In this document: positions 9,841 to 19,003 of the stretch, one piece after another
How the letters are laid out: every line of letters starts with the position of its first letter
How positions within the stretch are numbered: position 1 is the stretch's first letter
Origin: Candidatus Altarchaeales archaeon
Lineage (GTDB): Archaea; Altiarchaeota; Altiarchaeia; IMC4; SCGC-AAA252-I15
DNA: 64,000 bases
Direction of reading: 5' to 3'
Assembly (NCBI GenBank): GCA_014727915.1
Contig: WJMO01000007.1
Span: 33,773 to 97,772 of the forward strand
The notes under the pieces: model-generated
Told to the model about the DNA's origin: nothing
What the model saw: the letters and a program-made list of their open reading frames with translations, nothing else
Database searches by the model: none
Translations under genes and position numbers: made by a program

Positions 9841-10385
9841 ACCGTAAAGTAGAGCCTCGTTATCTCACCGTCCAAGACCGCAGTCCTGGTTATCGTCATC
9901 GCCTCCGTGTCGTTGGACGGAACCCTCCCAACTCCCATAGCCTCGCCGTCGACTTCAACCACGGACCCGTTAAGGTATGTAAGGTTGAAGTAAAAATCGT
10001 ATCCTCCGATCCCGAGTAGGTATAGGTTGCATTCGTAGTTGCTGCCCCCCGGCAGGCTGCACAGGTCAGTCTGCCCATGGTCCATGAAGTGCTTGAACTC
10101 CAGCAGCTTGTAGGGGACTAGGACGCGGCTCTTGTTGGACAGGCCCAGCGAGGTCACATTGTCCAGAACCCAGTTCTCAGGGGTTCCGGGCGTGCGTATC
10201 AGCTTCTCAGCAGCTTCAACGCCGAATTCTGCCATGGTCCTCTGGTCTTCTGCCTGGAAGAGGTCCCGGGTGGATAGGTCCCACAGGTGCAGTATCAGCA
10301 TCAGACCCGCCATGAAGAGCATGAACGCTATGAGGAACTCTCCGCTGAAAACCTGGCCTTTGGATTGCGCCTTCATTTTGGTCAT
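9831..10385 (-). CDS. Class-III-signal pilin-like protein
   Basis: SKGQVFSGEFLIAFMLFMAGLMLILHLWDL N-terminal pilin-like helix; overlaps neighbouring genes. Confidence 0.75.
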   Translation of the reverse strand: MTKMKAQSKGQVFSGEFLIAFMLFMAGLMLILHLWDLSTRDLFQAEDQRTMAEFGVEAAEKLIRTPGTPENWVLDNVTSLGLSNKSRVLVPYKLLEFKHFMDHGQTDLCSLPGGSNYECNLYLLGIGGYDFYFNLTYLNGSVVEVDGEAMGVGRVPSNDTEAMTITRTAVLDGEITRLYFTVWR

Positions 10386-11080
10386 ATGGTCTTGGTTACG
10401 TTGTTGTCGGTTTCTATGCTCTCGTTCACCGTGTCCAGGTAGTCTACGGTGACCGTTACGAACTCTCCGAACGTCGAGTTGAAGCTCAATGTGAGCGAAT
10501 CATATGCTTTAAGGGAGGATGTGCTGACGTTCAAGGTGGTGTCGTTCGTCAGCAGGGAGGTTTTGAAGTATGGTGAGTCGACGTGGGCGTCGTTGACTAT
10601 CTCCACCCAGGTGGTGTTGTCCACTATCACAAGGGAGCCGGGCACCACCTTCAGGTTGGGCAAGTGACATGTGACCTCAATGCCGGCTTTGTTGTTCTTT
10701 ATCCGGTTCCTCGTGTTCAACCCCTTGCTGAGGCAGTGGACTGATATGTTGGAGTCCATGACACGGGTCGTCCACGTCCTCTCACCCCACATCATCTCCA
10801 GCACGTTGCCCCGTATCACGATATCATATTCATAGTCGCCGTGGAGCCTGTTGGGCAGTGAGAAGTAGGAGTAGTATCCTGGACCCTGCTGGCCTATCAT
10901 GTTCACGTTGTCCTTCACGCTGGTGGCGACACGCCGAGCGTCGAGGAGCGTCTTTATCCTGCTGCTCTCGGCGGTCTTCTCCATGGCGATCAGGACTATC
11001 ACGCAGAATATCATGAGCAGGACCGATATGCCGATGATCAACTCCAAGCCTGTCTGCCCCCTTAGTCCGCGGCGTTCCAT
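10382..11080 (-). CDS. Class-III-signal pilin-like protein with CARDB-like C-terminus
   Basis: Internal start MERRGLRGQTGLELIIGISVLLMIFCVIVLIAME preferred over 11143 because it avoids overlap with the divergent gene; C-term LKAYDSLTLSFNSTFGEFVTVTVDYLDTVNESIETDNNVTKTI. Confidence 0.78.
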   Translation of the reverse strand: MERRGLRGQTGLELIIGISVLLMIFCVIVLIAMEKTAESSRIKTLLDARRVATSVKDNVNMIGQQGPGYYSYFSLPNRLHGDYEYDIVIRGNVLEMMWGERTWTTRVMDSNISVHCLSKGLNTRNRIKNNKAGIEVTCHLPNLKVVPGSLVIVDNTTWVEIVNDAHVDSPYFKTSLLTNDTTLNVSTSSLKAYDSLTLSFNSTFGEFVTVTVDYLDTVNESIETDNNVTKTI

Positions 11081-11115
11081 CCCACTATAAATATGGTCAC
11101 ACATATCTTTAATTA

Positions 11116-14100
11116 ATGAGGAAACTGGCTTTTGCACTCGCATTTCTAGCTTTAACCAATGTCGTGTGGTCCCAGAGCTGGGAGACGTTCAGGGGGGACT
11201 ACCTGCGCACTGGTGAGTCCACCGCAGAGTCGTCCTTCAGCTTCGACGACTTCAACATACTATGGCATTTCCAGACCGGGGAGGCGGTCAGGGGCCCTCC
11301 GAGCGTGGCCGACATAGACGGGGATGGGGTCCGCGACATAGTATTCGGTTCGGACGACGACCACCTCTATGTGCTGGACGACCGTGGCAGGCTGAAGTGG
11401 GAGTATGAGACAGGCGGCAACGTCCGCTCAGCGCCCACATTGGTTGACGCTGACGGTGACGGCAGCGTTGACGTGTTGTTCGGTTCGGATGACGGGTACC
11501 TTTACATGCTGGACAACGAAGGCAATCTGACGTGGAAGTATGAGACAGGGGGGATGGTCCGTAGTTCCCCCCTAGTCGAGGACCTTGGCGGCACGACCGT
11601 CAAGGAGATCGTCTTCGGTTCGGGAGACAGCAGGGTATACTGCCTGAACCCGTCCGGTGAGAAGCTGTGGGAGTACAAGACTGCAGAGTCTGTGTACTCG
11701 TCTCCTGCCCTCTATGACATGGACAATGACGGGGAGGACGAGATCGTGTTCGGGTCGGACGATAACATAGTATACATAATCAAGCACCCCCCGCATAAGG
11801 TCTGGACCTACCAGACATCGGGGGACATAAGCTCTACGCCCGCGATAGACAGGTCGGGGAATGTCGTGGCGGGGTCGGGGGATAAGAGGCTTTACAGGCT
11901 CCACATAACCAGCCGTGGAGTTTCCGAGTCCAGGAGGGTTTGGAGCGGGACTGAATGGACGACCGAGAGGATAAGCATAACGGGGCTGGTGCAGATGTGG
12001 AACCACACGCTAGGGGGGAAGGTATCGACTTCGCCGGCGTTGGGCAACATTTACAACACGGACGGCACATATGGGGCTTTCGTCGGCGGCGACGACGGTG
12101 TGCTGTACATGGTCTACATAAACGGCAGCAGAAGCAGAATATACAGCGTCTCAAAGCCCATAGAATCCTCCCCCGCTGTGGGGGACCTGAACGGCGACAA
12201 CATAACAGACATCGTCTTCGGCACAAACGACAATAAAGTTTTCATAATAAATCATCCGGGTAGGAGCGTGTTCACATTCGAGACTGGCGGCCCGGTGAGG
12301 TCCTCCCCCGCGCTGGCAGACCTTGTGGGCGACGGCACATTGGAGGTTATGGTAGGCTCCGACGACGGTAAGCTATACATATTCGGCGACTCCAGGAGCA
12401 TGAGCGTGCACGTCGGCTACACATACTACCAGACCGCGCTGAAATACTATGGGGTGGGGGACATAGAAAACGCGAAAAGGTTCATTGAAGGGGCGAAGAC
12501 CAGGTTCAACCGGGCTGACTACACTGAGGGCATAAGCGAATGCAACAGCTTGCTGGGCAGGATAGAGGGGGACAGCCACTATAACAAAGCCCAGGACCTG
12601 TACTTGGACGGGGACTTGAGGGGAGCTCGCGAGGAGGTCGAGACCGCGGCGGAGGTTTACTTCAGAGCCGGGGACGAATATGGGTTTGAGCGTGCGGACC
12701 GGCTTTTCATAAGGATAGAGGCCGACACATACTACGAGGAAGCCCAGTACTACTACAATCTTGGACTGTACCAGAACGCTTCAGAGTACATCGAGGCTGC
12801 CCGGAGATACTATGCGAGCATAAACTACACAGAGGGGGTTGAGATGTCAACGCAGATGTACAACGTATCACAGACTCATGGGAAAGCGGACATATACTTC
12901 GAGGACGGGATAACATCCCGGAAGGAGGGGAAATACGACGTTGCGGAGATGTACTTCGGGCTTGCGAGGCTGTCATACGAGCTTGCCGGGGACATGGAGA
13001 ACGCCAACATAACAAGCCATTACATAAACACCGTGAAAGGCGACCAGTACTTCCAGAACGCCATGGAATACCTTAACGCAGGGGACTATGCCAGGGCTGT
13101 CGAAGAGGCTGAAGTGGCGATGCGGTACTTCCGCAACGGAAGCGGGGAGGACACCAACAAGGTTGACGTGCTCTATGAGAGGGTGAAATGGCTCGCTCAA
13201 GCAAATGACCTTTATGAGAAGGCGGAGAAGCATTATACTGCGGCAGACTTCGAGGCAGCCATCGAATACGCGGACAAGGCCATGGTCTTATACAACACCT
13301 CGGGAGACTTGGAAGGCTACACAAGATCTGAGAGGCTATACCAGCGCGCTTCCAGGGCGGCGGGTTCGGGAGGGGGCGGGATATTCCCTGAGGACCTTCC
13401 GCTGGTTCCTGCCCTCATGATCGTGTCATCTCTGGCTGCAATAGGGTACATGCTGTCAAAGAGGAGGAAGCCGCGCAGGTGGTTCATAGGAGGGTGGCGC
13501 AGGTACGGGCGATTCATAGCAGCATACACTATTGTCCCGGCAGGCAGGAGCATAAGCCTAATACCCCCGAAGAGGCTTGCGGAGAAGCTCAGCAGGAGAA
13601 GCGTCCTATTGGAGGGAGGAGCAGGGGATCGTGCGAAGGTGGACGTCGCAGGCGCAAAGCCGACGAAGAGGCCATCACCTATCGGGGCGCAAACACAAGA
13701 ACATGGCAAACAGACAACACCAGCCATACCGCAAACGCCGAGACCGCCATTACCCCCAAGCAGGAGAAGGCCGCCCTCCACCAAAGAGAGGATAAGACAC
13801 AAACTCAGAAAGATACTAGGAATAAAACCCAAACACCCCAGACCACCACAGCCAAGAACACCGCCAAAGAGGGGAATAACAGCACCTCAACATCAGATGA
13901 GACCATCAGGCCCTCCAACCCACAGGAGAAGGCCGCCCTCCACCAAAGAGAGGATAAGACACAAACTCAGAAAGATACTAGGAATAAAACCCAAACACCC
14001 CAGACCACCACAGCCAAGAACACCGCCAAAGCCTGCAGGAATTAAACAGCCAGCCGGGCATCCTGGTGTCAAACCCCAGGCCAAGGCCAGCAAGCCCAAG

Positions 14101-14502
14101 AGGATTCTTCCGCCCAAGCCGACAGATTCTCTTCCCAAGTCAGAGCCTGAAAACGCCTTCAAGCCTCCCCGAACATCGGATGCGGCAGGAGAAGAAAAGG
14201 AGGGGAAAAAGGCGAGGGCAGGCAGGGAGGCCAGGATAGGGTTGGAACATAGGATACAGCTCATGGACAGGGAGAAGACAGAAGAACCCCCGGCGGAAGA
14301 GGAGGAGACCGAAGAGAAGCACAAGGAGAGAAAAGATGACGCGGGGAAGAGCCTGTTCACATCAGAAGACGACAGGTTCGCTGTGATGCTCTGGAACATC
14401 AGGGACACCCTCCGGAACCTGCTGGGAGGAGCCAAGAAGGAGAAGAGGCGCAAACACAGGGTAGTGCTGCTGCCAAGAGACAAGAAAGACAGAGTAGACT
14501 AA
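11116..14502 (+). CDS. Secreted/membrane PQQ-like beta-propeller plus TPR protein with TM segment and basic Pro/Lys-rich tail
   Basis: Signal peptide; repeats such as SPALYDMDNDGEDEIVFGSDDNIVYI and SSPAVGDLNGDNITDIVFGTNDNKVFI; TPR-like YNLGLYQNASEYIEAARRYYASINY; TM LPLVPALMIVSSLAAIGYML; RRRPPSTKERIRHKLRKILGIKPK tail. Confidence 0.85.
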   Translation: MRKLAFALAFLALTNVVWSQSWETFRGDYLRTGESTAESSFSFDDFNILWHFQTGEAVRGPPSVADIDGDGVRDIVFGSDDDHLYVLDDRGRLKWEYETGGNVRSAPTLVDADGDGSVDVLFGSDDGYLYMLDNEGNLTWKYETGGMVRSSPLVEDLGGTTVKEIVFGSGDSRVYCLNPSGEKLWEYKTAESVYSSPALYDMDNDGEDEIVFGSDDNIVYIIKHPPHKVWTYQTSGDISSTPAIDRSGNVVAGSGDKRLYRLHITSRGVSESRRVWSGTEWTTERISITGLVQMWNHTLGGKVSTSPALGNIYNTDGTYGAFVGGDDGVLYMVYINGSRSRIYSVSKPIESSPAVGDLNGDNITDIVFGTNDNKVFIINHPGRSVFTFETGGPVRSSPALADLVGDGTLEVMVGSDDGKLYIFGDSRSMSVHVGYTYYQTALKYYGVGDIENAKRFIEGAKTRFNRADYTEGISECNSLLGRIEGDSHYNKAQDLYLDGDLRGAREEVETAAEVYFRAGDEYGFERADRLFIRIEADTYYEEAQYYYNLGLYQNASEYIEAARRYYASINYTEGVEMSTQMYNVSQTHGKADIYFEDGITSRKEGKYDVAEMYFGLARLSYELAGDMENANITSHYINTVKGDQYFQNAMEYLNAGDYARAVEEAEVAMRYFRNGSGEDTNKVDVLYERVKWLAQANDLYEKAEKHYTAADFEAAIEYADKAMVLYNTSGDLEGYTRSERLYQRASRAAGSGGGGIFPEDLPLVPALMIVSSLAAIGYMLSKRRKPRRWFIGGWRRYGRFIAAYTIVPAGRSISLIPPKRLAEKLSRRSVLLEGGAGDRAKVDVAGAKPTKRPSPIGAQTQEHGKQTTPAIPQTPRPPLPPSRRRPPSTKERIRHKLRKILGIKPKHPRPPQPRTPPKRGITAPQHQMRPSGPPTHRRRPPSTKERIRHKLRKILGIKPKHPRPPQPRTPPKPAGIKQPAGHPGVKPQAKASKPKRILPPKPTDSLPKSEPENAFKPPRTSDAAGEEKEGKKARAGREARIGLEHRIQLMDREKTEEPPAEEEETEEKHKERKDDAGKSLFTSEDDRFAVMLWNIRDTLRNLLGGAKKEKRRKHRVVLLPRDKKDRVD
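13761..13869 (+). repeat. Copy 1 of a 109-bp perfect direct repeat inside the CDS 11116..14502
   Basis: caggagaaggccgccctcc...aagaacaccgccaaag is identical to 13923..14031; offset 162 bp (54 codons). Confidence 0.95.
13923..14031 (+). repeat. Copy 2 of the 109-bp perfect direct repeat
   Basis: Identical to 13761..13869 by direct reading. Confidence 0.95.
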
Positions 14503-14831
14503 CGGTTGGGGTTCTTCTCACGCGCATAGGGCAGGTATGAGACATAACCGCATCTGAGGCATTTCACCTCTAAACGCTTCTCCCGGGAATTCAGCCTCTT
14601 ACGGCTGTTATTAGAGGCCAGGTAGGATTTGCACCTCCGACAGTACCTCATCTTCAGCTCCCGGGGCATCCGCACATTGCACCTCAAGCCTATGATATGC
14701 GCCTGACGAACCCTGGAGGTCGCAGAGTCATAGTCTCCATCGGCCGCCAGCTCACCGGCCTGGTCGAAGAGGATGCGTATCCGCTCCAACGCGATCTTTT
14801 TTTGATCGGCTTTGTCCCTCGGACGCGCCAT
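14499..14831 (-). CDS. rnp4: Ribonuclease P protein component 4 (Rpr2/Rpp21 family)
   Basis: RMPRELKMRYCRRCKSYLASNNSRKRLNSREKRLEVKCLRCGYVSYLPY zinc ribbon. Confidence 0.9.
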   Translation of the reverse strand: MARPRDKADQKKIALERIRILFDQAGELAADGDYDSATSRVRQAHIIGLRCNVRMPRELKMRYCRRCKSYLASNNSRKRLNSREKRLEVKCLRCGYVSYLPYAREKNPNR

Positions 14832-14875
14832 GTTTATTTATAGCAGGAGGTGAAGATAATAAAAGGGATGGGAGA

Positions 14876-15052
14876 ATGCCTGCACCAACGACCGAAAGGA
14901 AAAGAGAAAACGTGGGGGGAGACGAGCTGGTATCGCCCATAGGCGAGCCAGAACTGGAAGTGATGCAGAGCCTGAACGTGCTAGCCAGCCCAGCCAGCAG
15001 ATACGGTATCGAAAGGATAAGAAAGGCAGGGTTCAAAACAGAGCAAAGATGA
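14876..15052 (+). CDS. 58-aa small protein, function unknown
   Basis: Not in the supplied track: MPAPTTERKRENVGGDELVSPIGEPELEVMQSLNVLASPASRYGIERIRKAGFKTEQR; ends in ATGA overlap with the next ORF; aggaggtga ~25 bp upstream. Confidence 0.5.
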   Translation: MPAPTTERKRENVGGDELVSPIGEPELEVMQSLNVLASPASRYGIERIRKAGFKTEQR

Positions 15053-15351
15053 CAGAAGACCTAAAGCCCATATTCTCAGATGAAAGGGTTGATGAACTTC
15101 TACGGAGATACGGGTCAAGACTCAGGAGGATACCATTCACAGTGGATGGGATACCGTCCGATGAGGAGGTGAAGCTGACAAAGGACATATGGGCGGCGCT
15201 CACCGACGGGGAGAGAGGACATGCGTTGGATAACATAAGCCATATGGTCTCGGAAGAGGAGGGCATACCCTTAGAGGACCTGCCAGACCAGACACCCTAT
15301 GCTATGAGGCTGACACACCGGTTCCTAAGGATAGAATCCACCGAAGACTAA
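15049..15351 (+). CDS. Hypothetical 100-aa protein
   Basis: ATGA start/stop overlap with 14876..15052; ends in a 4-bp convergent overlap. Confidence 0.65.
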   Translation: MTEDLKPIFSDERVDELLRRYGSRLRRIPFTVDGIPSDEEVKLTKDIWAALTDGERGHALDNISHMVSEEEGIPLEDLPDQTPYAMRLTHRFLRIESTED

Positions 15352-16382
15352 GTAAGTTTCTTGCAGCCTCTCCTCGTCAGCAATACCGTATCCTCGAAGC
15401 GCACCCCAAATCGTCGGGGCAGGTATATGCCAGGCTCGACCGTGAACACCATCCCCGGCTTCAAGCGCACGTTAGCGCCGGGCCTGAAGTTCGGGCCTTC
15501 GTGTATCTCCAAACCCACGCCATGGCCTGATAGGTGGTGGAAGTTATAACCTGCCGCCTTGATACTCTCATCCACGTACTTGTGAACGGAAGAGGCTTGG
15601 ATCCCGGGGCGTATCAAGTCTATGGTCTCGTCCCTCAGCCTGCGGATTAGATCCGAGACCCTCCGCTCATCCGAGTTCAACGATCCTGCCGAGAGGGTGC
15701 GGGTCATGTCAGAATGGTATCCACGGTACACCGCTCCCAAGTCCACAACAACCGGCCCCCTGCTTATCCGCTTATTGGATGGCCGGGCATGGATGTCGGC
15801 ACTGCGTTTACCCGAAGCCAATAGCATCCCACAGTCGAATGGGGGGCGTTCGGAACCGCGGCGCCGGAGCTCAGCCTCGATTTCTGCTACGGCATCCAAC
15901 TCCCTGACCCCCACGTCAACCACCTCCCGCGCCTTCCGCATCCCAAGCTTGGCTATCCTAGCGGACCTTCTTATGCGGTCAATCTCCTCTTTGGTCTTGA
16001 CCGACCGGGCCGACTTCGCCGAAGCAGAGACGACCACCTTCTTCCGTGAGGCCTTCCTAATGGGAGCCACATATTCCGCCGAGGACACGCCAATGCTCTT
16101 GGAGCGGAGACACCTCAAAGTCCGCTTAAGATCGGATTCATCGTGGACGCGGACCTCCAGGGGATACCCGCGCATGGAATATGTGGATTCATAGAGTTCA
16201 TAGTAGACGTCCTTGACCCACAGTATCGCAGAGTCTTTCGTTATGAGAATGCGGCCTGTATCCTTCCCTGAGAGGTAGAATGCGTCAAAGTCCTTGTTGA
16301 CGTACAATGCCGTCAACCTCTCCCTTCGCATTTCACCCCGGACCTTGGAAAGGCGACGCCTCAACTCCGCAGACTTTATCAT
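15348..16382 (-). CDS. pepQ: M24 family Xaa-Pro peptidase
   Basis: VVVDLGAVYRGYHSDMTRTLSAG, HHLSGHGVGLEIHEGP, PGMVFTVEPGIYLP, GVRFEDTVLL metal-ligand motifs. Confidence 0.9.
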   Translation of the reverse strand: MIKSAELRRRLSKVRGEMRRERLTALYVNKDFDAFYLSGKDTGRILITKDSAILWVKDVYYELYESTYSMRGYPLEVRVHDESDLKRTLRCLRSKSIGVSSAEYVAPIRKASRKKVVVSASAKSARSVKTKEEIDRIRRSARIAKLGMRKAREVVDVGVRELDAVAEIEAELRRRGSERPPFDCGMLLASGKRSADIHARPSNKRISRGPVVVDLGAVYRGYHSDMTRTLSAGSLNSDERRVSDLIRRLRDETIDLIRPGIQASSVHKYVDESIKAAGYNFHHLSGHGVGLEIHEGPNFRPGANVRLKPGMVFTVEPGIYLPRRFGVRFEDTVLLTRRGCKKLT

Positions 16383-16481
16383 AGTATATTAATAGGAACA
16401 TGGAATAAGAACCTTGTTCTGTTTTTAAGGCCTACCGACAATAACTTACCATATTGTTTTTTAAAATTACAGGTGTTTTTT

Positions 16482-16697
16482 ATGAAACCTGCGAAACCAC
16501 TTGATGCCTTAAAGGAATTGAACGAAACACAGATCCTGGTTAGATTGAAGAATGGCATGGAGATACAGGGCAAGCTGAAAGCCTATGACATACACATAAA
16601 TCTCGTGCTTGAAGACGCTGAATTCCAAGACGGAGACGTCAACAAGAAATTCAAGCACCTCTTCCTGCGGGGAGACATGGTATTGTTCATAAGCTGA
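16482..16697 (+). CDS. Sm-like archaeal protein (LSm/SmAP)
   Basis: KPLDALKELNETQILVRLKNGMEIQGKLKAYDIHINLVLEDAE...FLRGDMVLFIS Sm1/Sm2 motifs. Confidence 0.93.
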   Translation: MKPAKPLDALKELNETQILVRLKNGMEIQGKLKAYDIHINLVLEDAEFQDGDVNKKFKHLFLRGDMVLFIS

Positions 16698-16739
16698 TAG
16701 GCCTTTTTTATATGCGGATACCGTATATTGTAGGTTGAG

Positions 16740-16910
16740 ATGACTAAGGGAACCCCAAGCCTAGGCAAGCGCGGGAAGAGGAAGACCCACGTTAATTGCC
16801 CCCGTTGCGGAGGCAAAAGCTACCATCAACGGAAGAAGGAATGCGCATCCTGCGGATTCGGAAGGAGCAAGCGGATGAAGTCCAAAAACCCGCCAAAACG
16901 GAAGAGATAG
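16740..16910 (+). CDS. rpl37e: 50S ribosomal protein L37e
   Basis: Not in supplied track: [56 protein letters not shown], two CxxC pairs. Confidence 0.93.
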   Translation: MTKGTPSLGKRGKRKTHVNCPRCGGKSYHQRKKECASCGFGRSKRMKSKNPPKRKR

Positions 16911-16916
16911 GTTTCT

Positions 16917-18827
16917 TCAGCTTTCCATTATCAGCTTACCGTCCCTGAACCGGAACTTGTACTTGGACAGCATGTGAACGGTCACCCAAGCCGTCATCAG
17001 CGCCAACAGTACGGGTATCTTCAGGTGGTCCGCGATCTTAGCCTCCCGGAACCTGTCGAGGGTGTCAACTCCGGAATCGCATTTCACATCGAGCTGAAGG
17101 TTGTTGCGGGCGAATGTCCCCCAGACCATCTGGTTGGCGACCCACTCATCACGGGCGCATAAATCGTCGAATACACTCTCCAGGTAGGCCTTTGACCTGA
17201 ATAGCATGTCCGTGCACTGTCTTGTGTCGTTGAACAGCAGGGTCGTGTAATGTCGGACGTGCTTCACATCCCTGAACGTCGGGAGGTAGATGACACAGTA
17301 CCTGCCGGCCACCGACCTGTCCAATATGTTGAAGGCGTGCATTATCTGCGTGTCATAGGACTTGGGGCTTATGAATATCATACCGTACTTGCCAGACGAT
17401 ATCTCATCCGCCAGCTGCTCCTCCAAAGCCGTCGAGTCGGAGTAGGTGCCTTCAGATGCGTTATAGTGCTTCAAGCCGGGCACGAAACCCAAGTCTATGC
17501 TGCGCTCTTCCTCTGGAGGGTTGTTGCGGCTGTCGACGAGGGACATGTCCAGGTTGGGGGTGCGTTCCGAAAGCAGGTCGCGCATCTCCCGGTCTGCCAG
17601 CACCCAGCCCGTGTTAGGGGGGATCAGGAAATACACTCCGTCAATCCTATCCTCCATCAGTGCGACATCAGAGGCCAGGCCGCGGGTGTAGGGGGTGTAG
17701 AGGGATATCATCTTCCTTGTCGGAGGCTGGCCATAGAGGTGGAATTCACCGTAGAAGACTGCAGCCAACAGCATTATGAAAGCCGCCTGAATACGGAGGT
17801 CCTCCTTGCGCAGCGAGTTGAGATATCTGCCGGAGATTATCATCAGGAAGAACAGGGGGAATATGACGTAATGGGATGCGAACAGGTAGGAGGTGGTGGC
17901 AACCGGCTTATACCTTGAGACGAATGTTGTGGCAGATGCGATAACATATACCAAGGCGGTAGGGTCACGCGACCGTAGATAATATAATATAGAGGCTAGG
18001 ACGAGAACGTAGAATATCATCGTGTTACCCTCTGCCAGGGGGTTGGTGAGGATTATGTCACGCGCCGCCTGGGCATAGCTCATCTCCTCGCTGTGAACGT
18101 GGCTGAACAGGGTGTAGACGAATATCTGAGGGTATAAGAGCTTCAAAGCAAGGACCGCCACTAGAAAAGGGAATAGCAGGGCAGCAGCGTTCTTGAAGAA
18201 GGAGCTGTCGACTTCGAAGCTCACGTCCAAGCCCCTCCTACCCCCTATCGAAAGGCTGAAGTGGGATATGAAATAGACCACCAGTATCCCAGCCAAACCG
18301 GACAATGCGACGACCTTGCTTGCCAGAGAAAGCATGAATAGGAGGGACGCGACAGCCACCCTGCGAACCCCCATGCCCGATTTTAGGATGTGATAGCCGG
18401 ACATCATGAAAGCCGCGGCCAGTAGGGTGGCAAGGTTCCCCACGGTAAGGGGCAGTATGACCAGACAGTACATTGCAGACAATGTGTGGTTTACCTCGTC
18501 TCTCCCGGATTTCACAAGCGATAGTATGAAAACCAGGCACATGATGTTAAGTGCTATTGAGAGCAGGGTTGATGCCGCCTGGAGGTGGCCGAACGAGATT
18601 AAAGAAAGCACTGCACCGACCGCGTAGACCACCGGGGGCTGGGCGCACTCCGGCTGGCCCCCGTAGAGGCTGCCATCGAGGAAGTGGTCTATGCACCGGA
18701 CCCACCGGTACTGGTAGCCGGCAACCTGGAAATAGCTCACAATGGAAAACGAGAGCAGAACCGCCAAAACAGCGAAAACCAAGGCGGACCTGCGAACATG
18801 CAATTGCAAACCAGCCAGCGAACCCAT
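16917..18827 (-). CDS. Polytopic membrane protein, possible GT-C fold glycosyltransferase (paralogue of 21063..22907)
   Basis: Multiple TM segments; YRWVRCIDHFLDGSLYGGQPECAQPPVVYAVGAVLS shared with the paralogue. Confidence 0.7.
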   Translation of the reverse strand: MGSLAGLQLHVRRSALVFAVLAVLLSFSIVSYFQVAGYQYRWVRCIDHFLDGSLYGGQPECAQPPVVYAVGAVLSLISFGHLQAASTLLSIALNIMCLVFILSLVKSGRDEVNHTLSAMYCLVILPLTVGNLATLLAAAFMMSGYHILKSGMGVRRVAVASLLFMLSLASKVVALSGLAGILVVYFISHFSLSIGGRRGLDVSFEVDSSFFKNAAALLFPFLVAVLALKLLYPQIFVYTLFSHVHSEEMSYAQAARDIILTNPLAEGNTMIFYVLVLASILYYLRSRDPTALVYVIASATTFVSRYKPVATTSYLFASHYVIFPLFFLMIISGRYLNSLRKEDLRIQAAFIMLLAAVFYGEFHLYGQPPTRKMISLYTPYTRGLASDVALMEDRIDGVYFLIPPNTGWVLADREMRDLLSERTPNLDMSLVDSRNNPPEEERSIDLGFVPGLKHYNASEGTYSDSTALEEQLADEISSGKYGMIFISPKSYDTQIMHAFNILDRSVAGRYCVIYLPTFRDVKHVRHYTTLLFNDTRQCTDMLFRSKAYLESVFDDLCARDEWVANQMVWGTFARNNLQLDVKCDSGVDTLDRFREAKIADHLKIPVLLALMTAWVTVHMLSKYKFRFRDGKLIMES

Positions 18828-18894
18828 GGTAAACCAGAATTAAGATGTTTTAAAAGATAAAAGCATAAGAGATATACTCCTGAGAGAACACCAG

Positions 18895-18969
18895 GGGCTC
18901 GTGGTCTAGTCCGGTTATGACATCGCCTTGACGTGGCGAGGATCCCCGGTTCGAATCCGGGCGAGCCCA
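18895..18969 (+). tRNA. tRNA-Val (GAC anticodon)
   Basis: GGGCTCG acceptor pairs with CGAGCCC; anticodon arm TCGCC-TTGACGT-GGCGA; T arm CCCGG-TTCGAAT-CCGGG; no intron. Confidence 0.93.
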
Positions 18970-19003
18970 CTCATCTGGAATCGTTAGCCACATAATATCA
19001 CAT

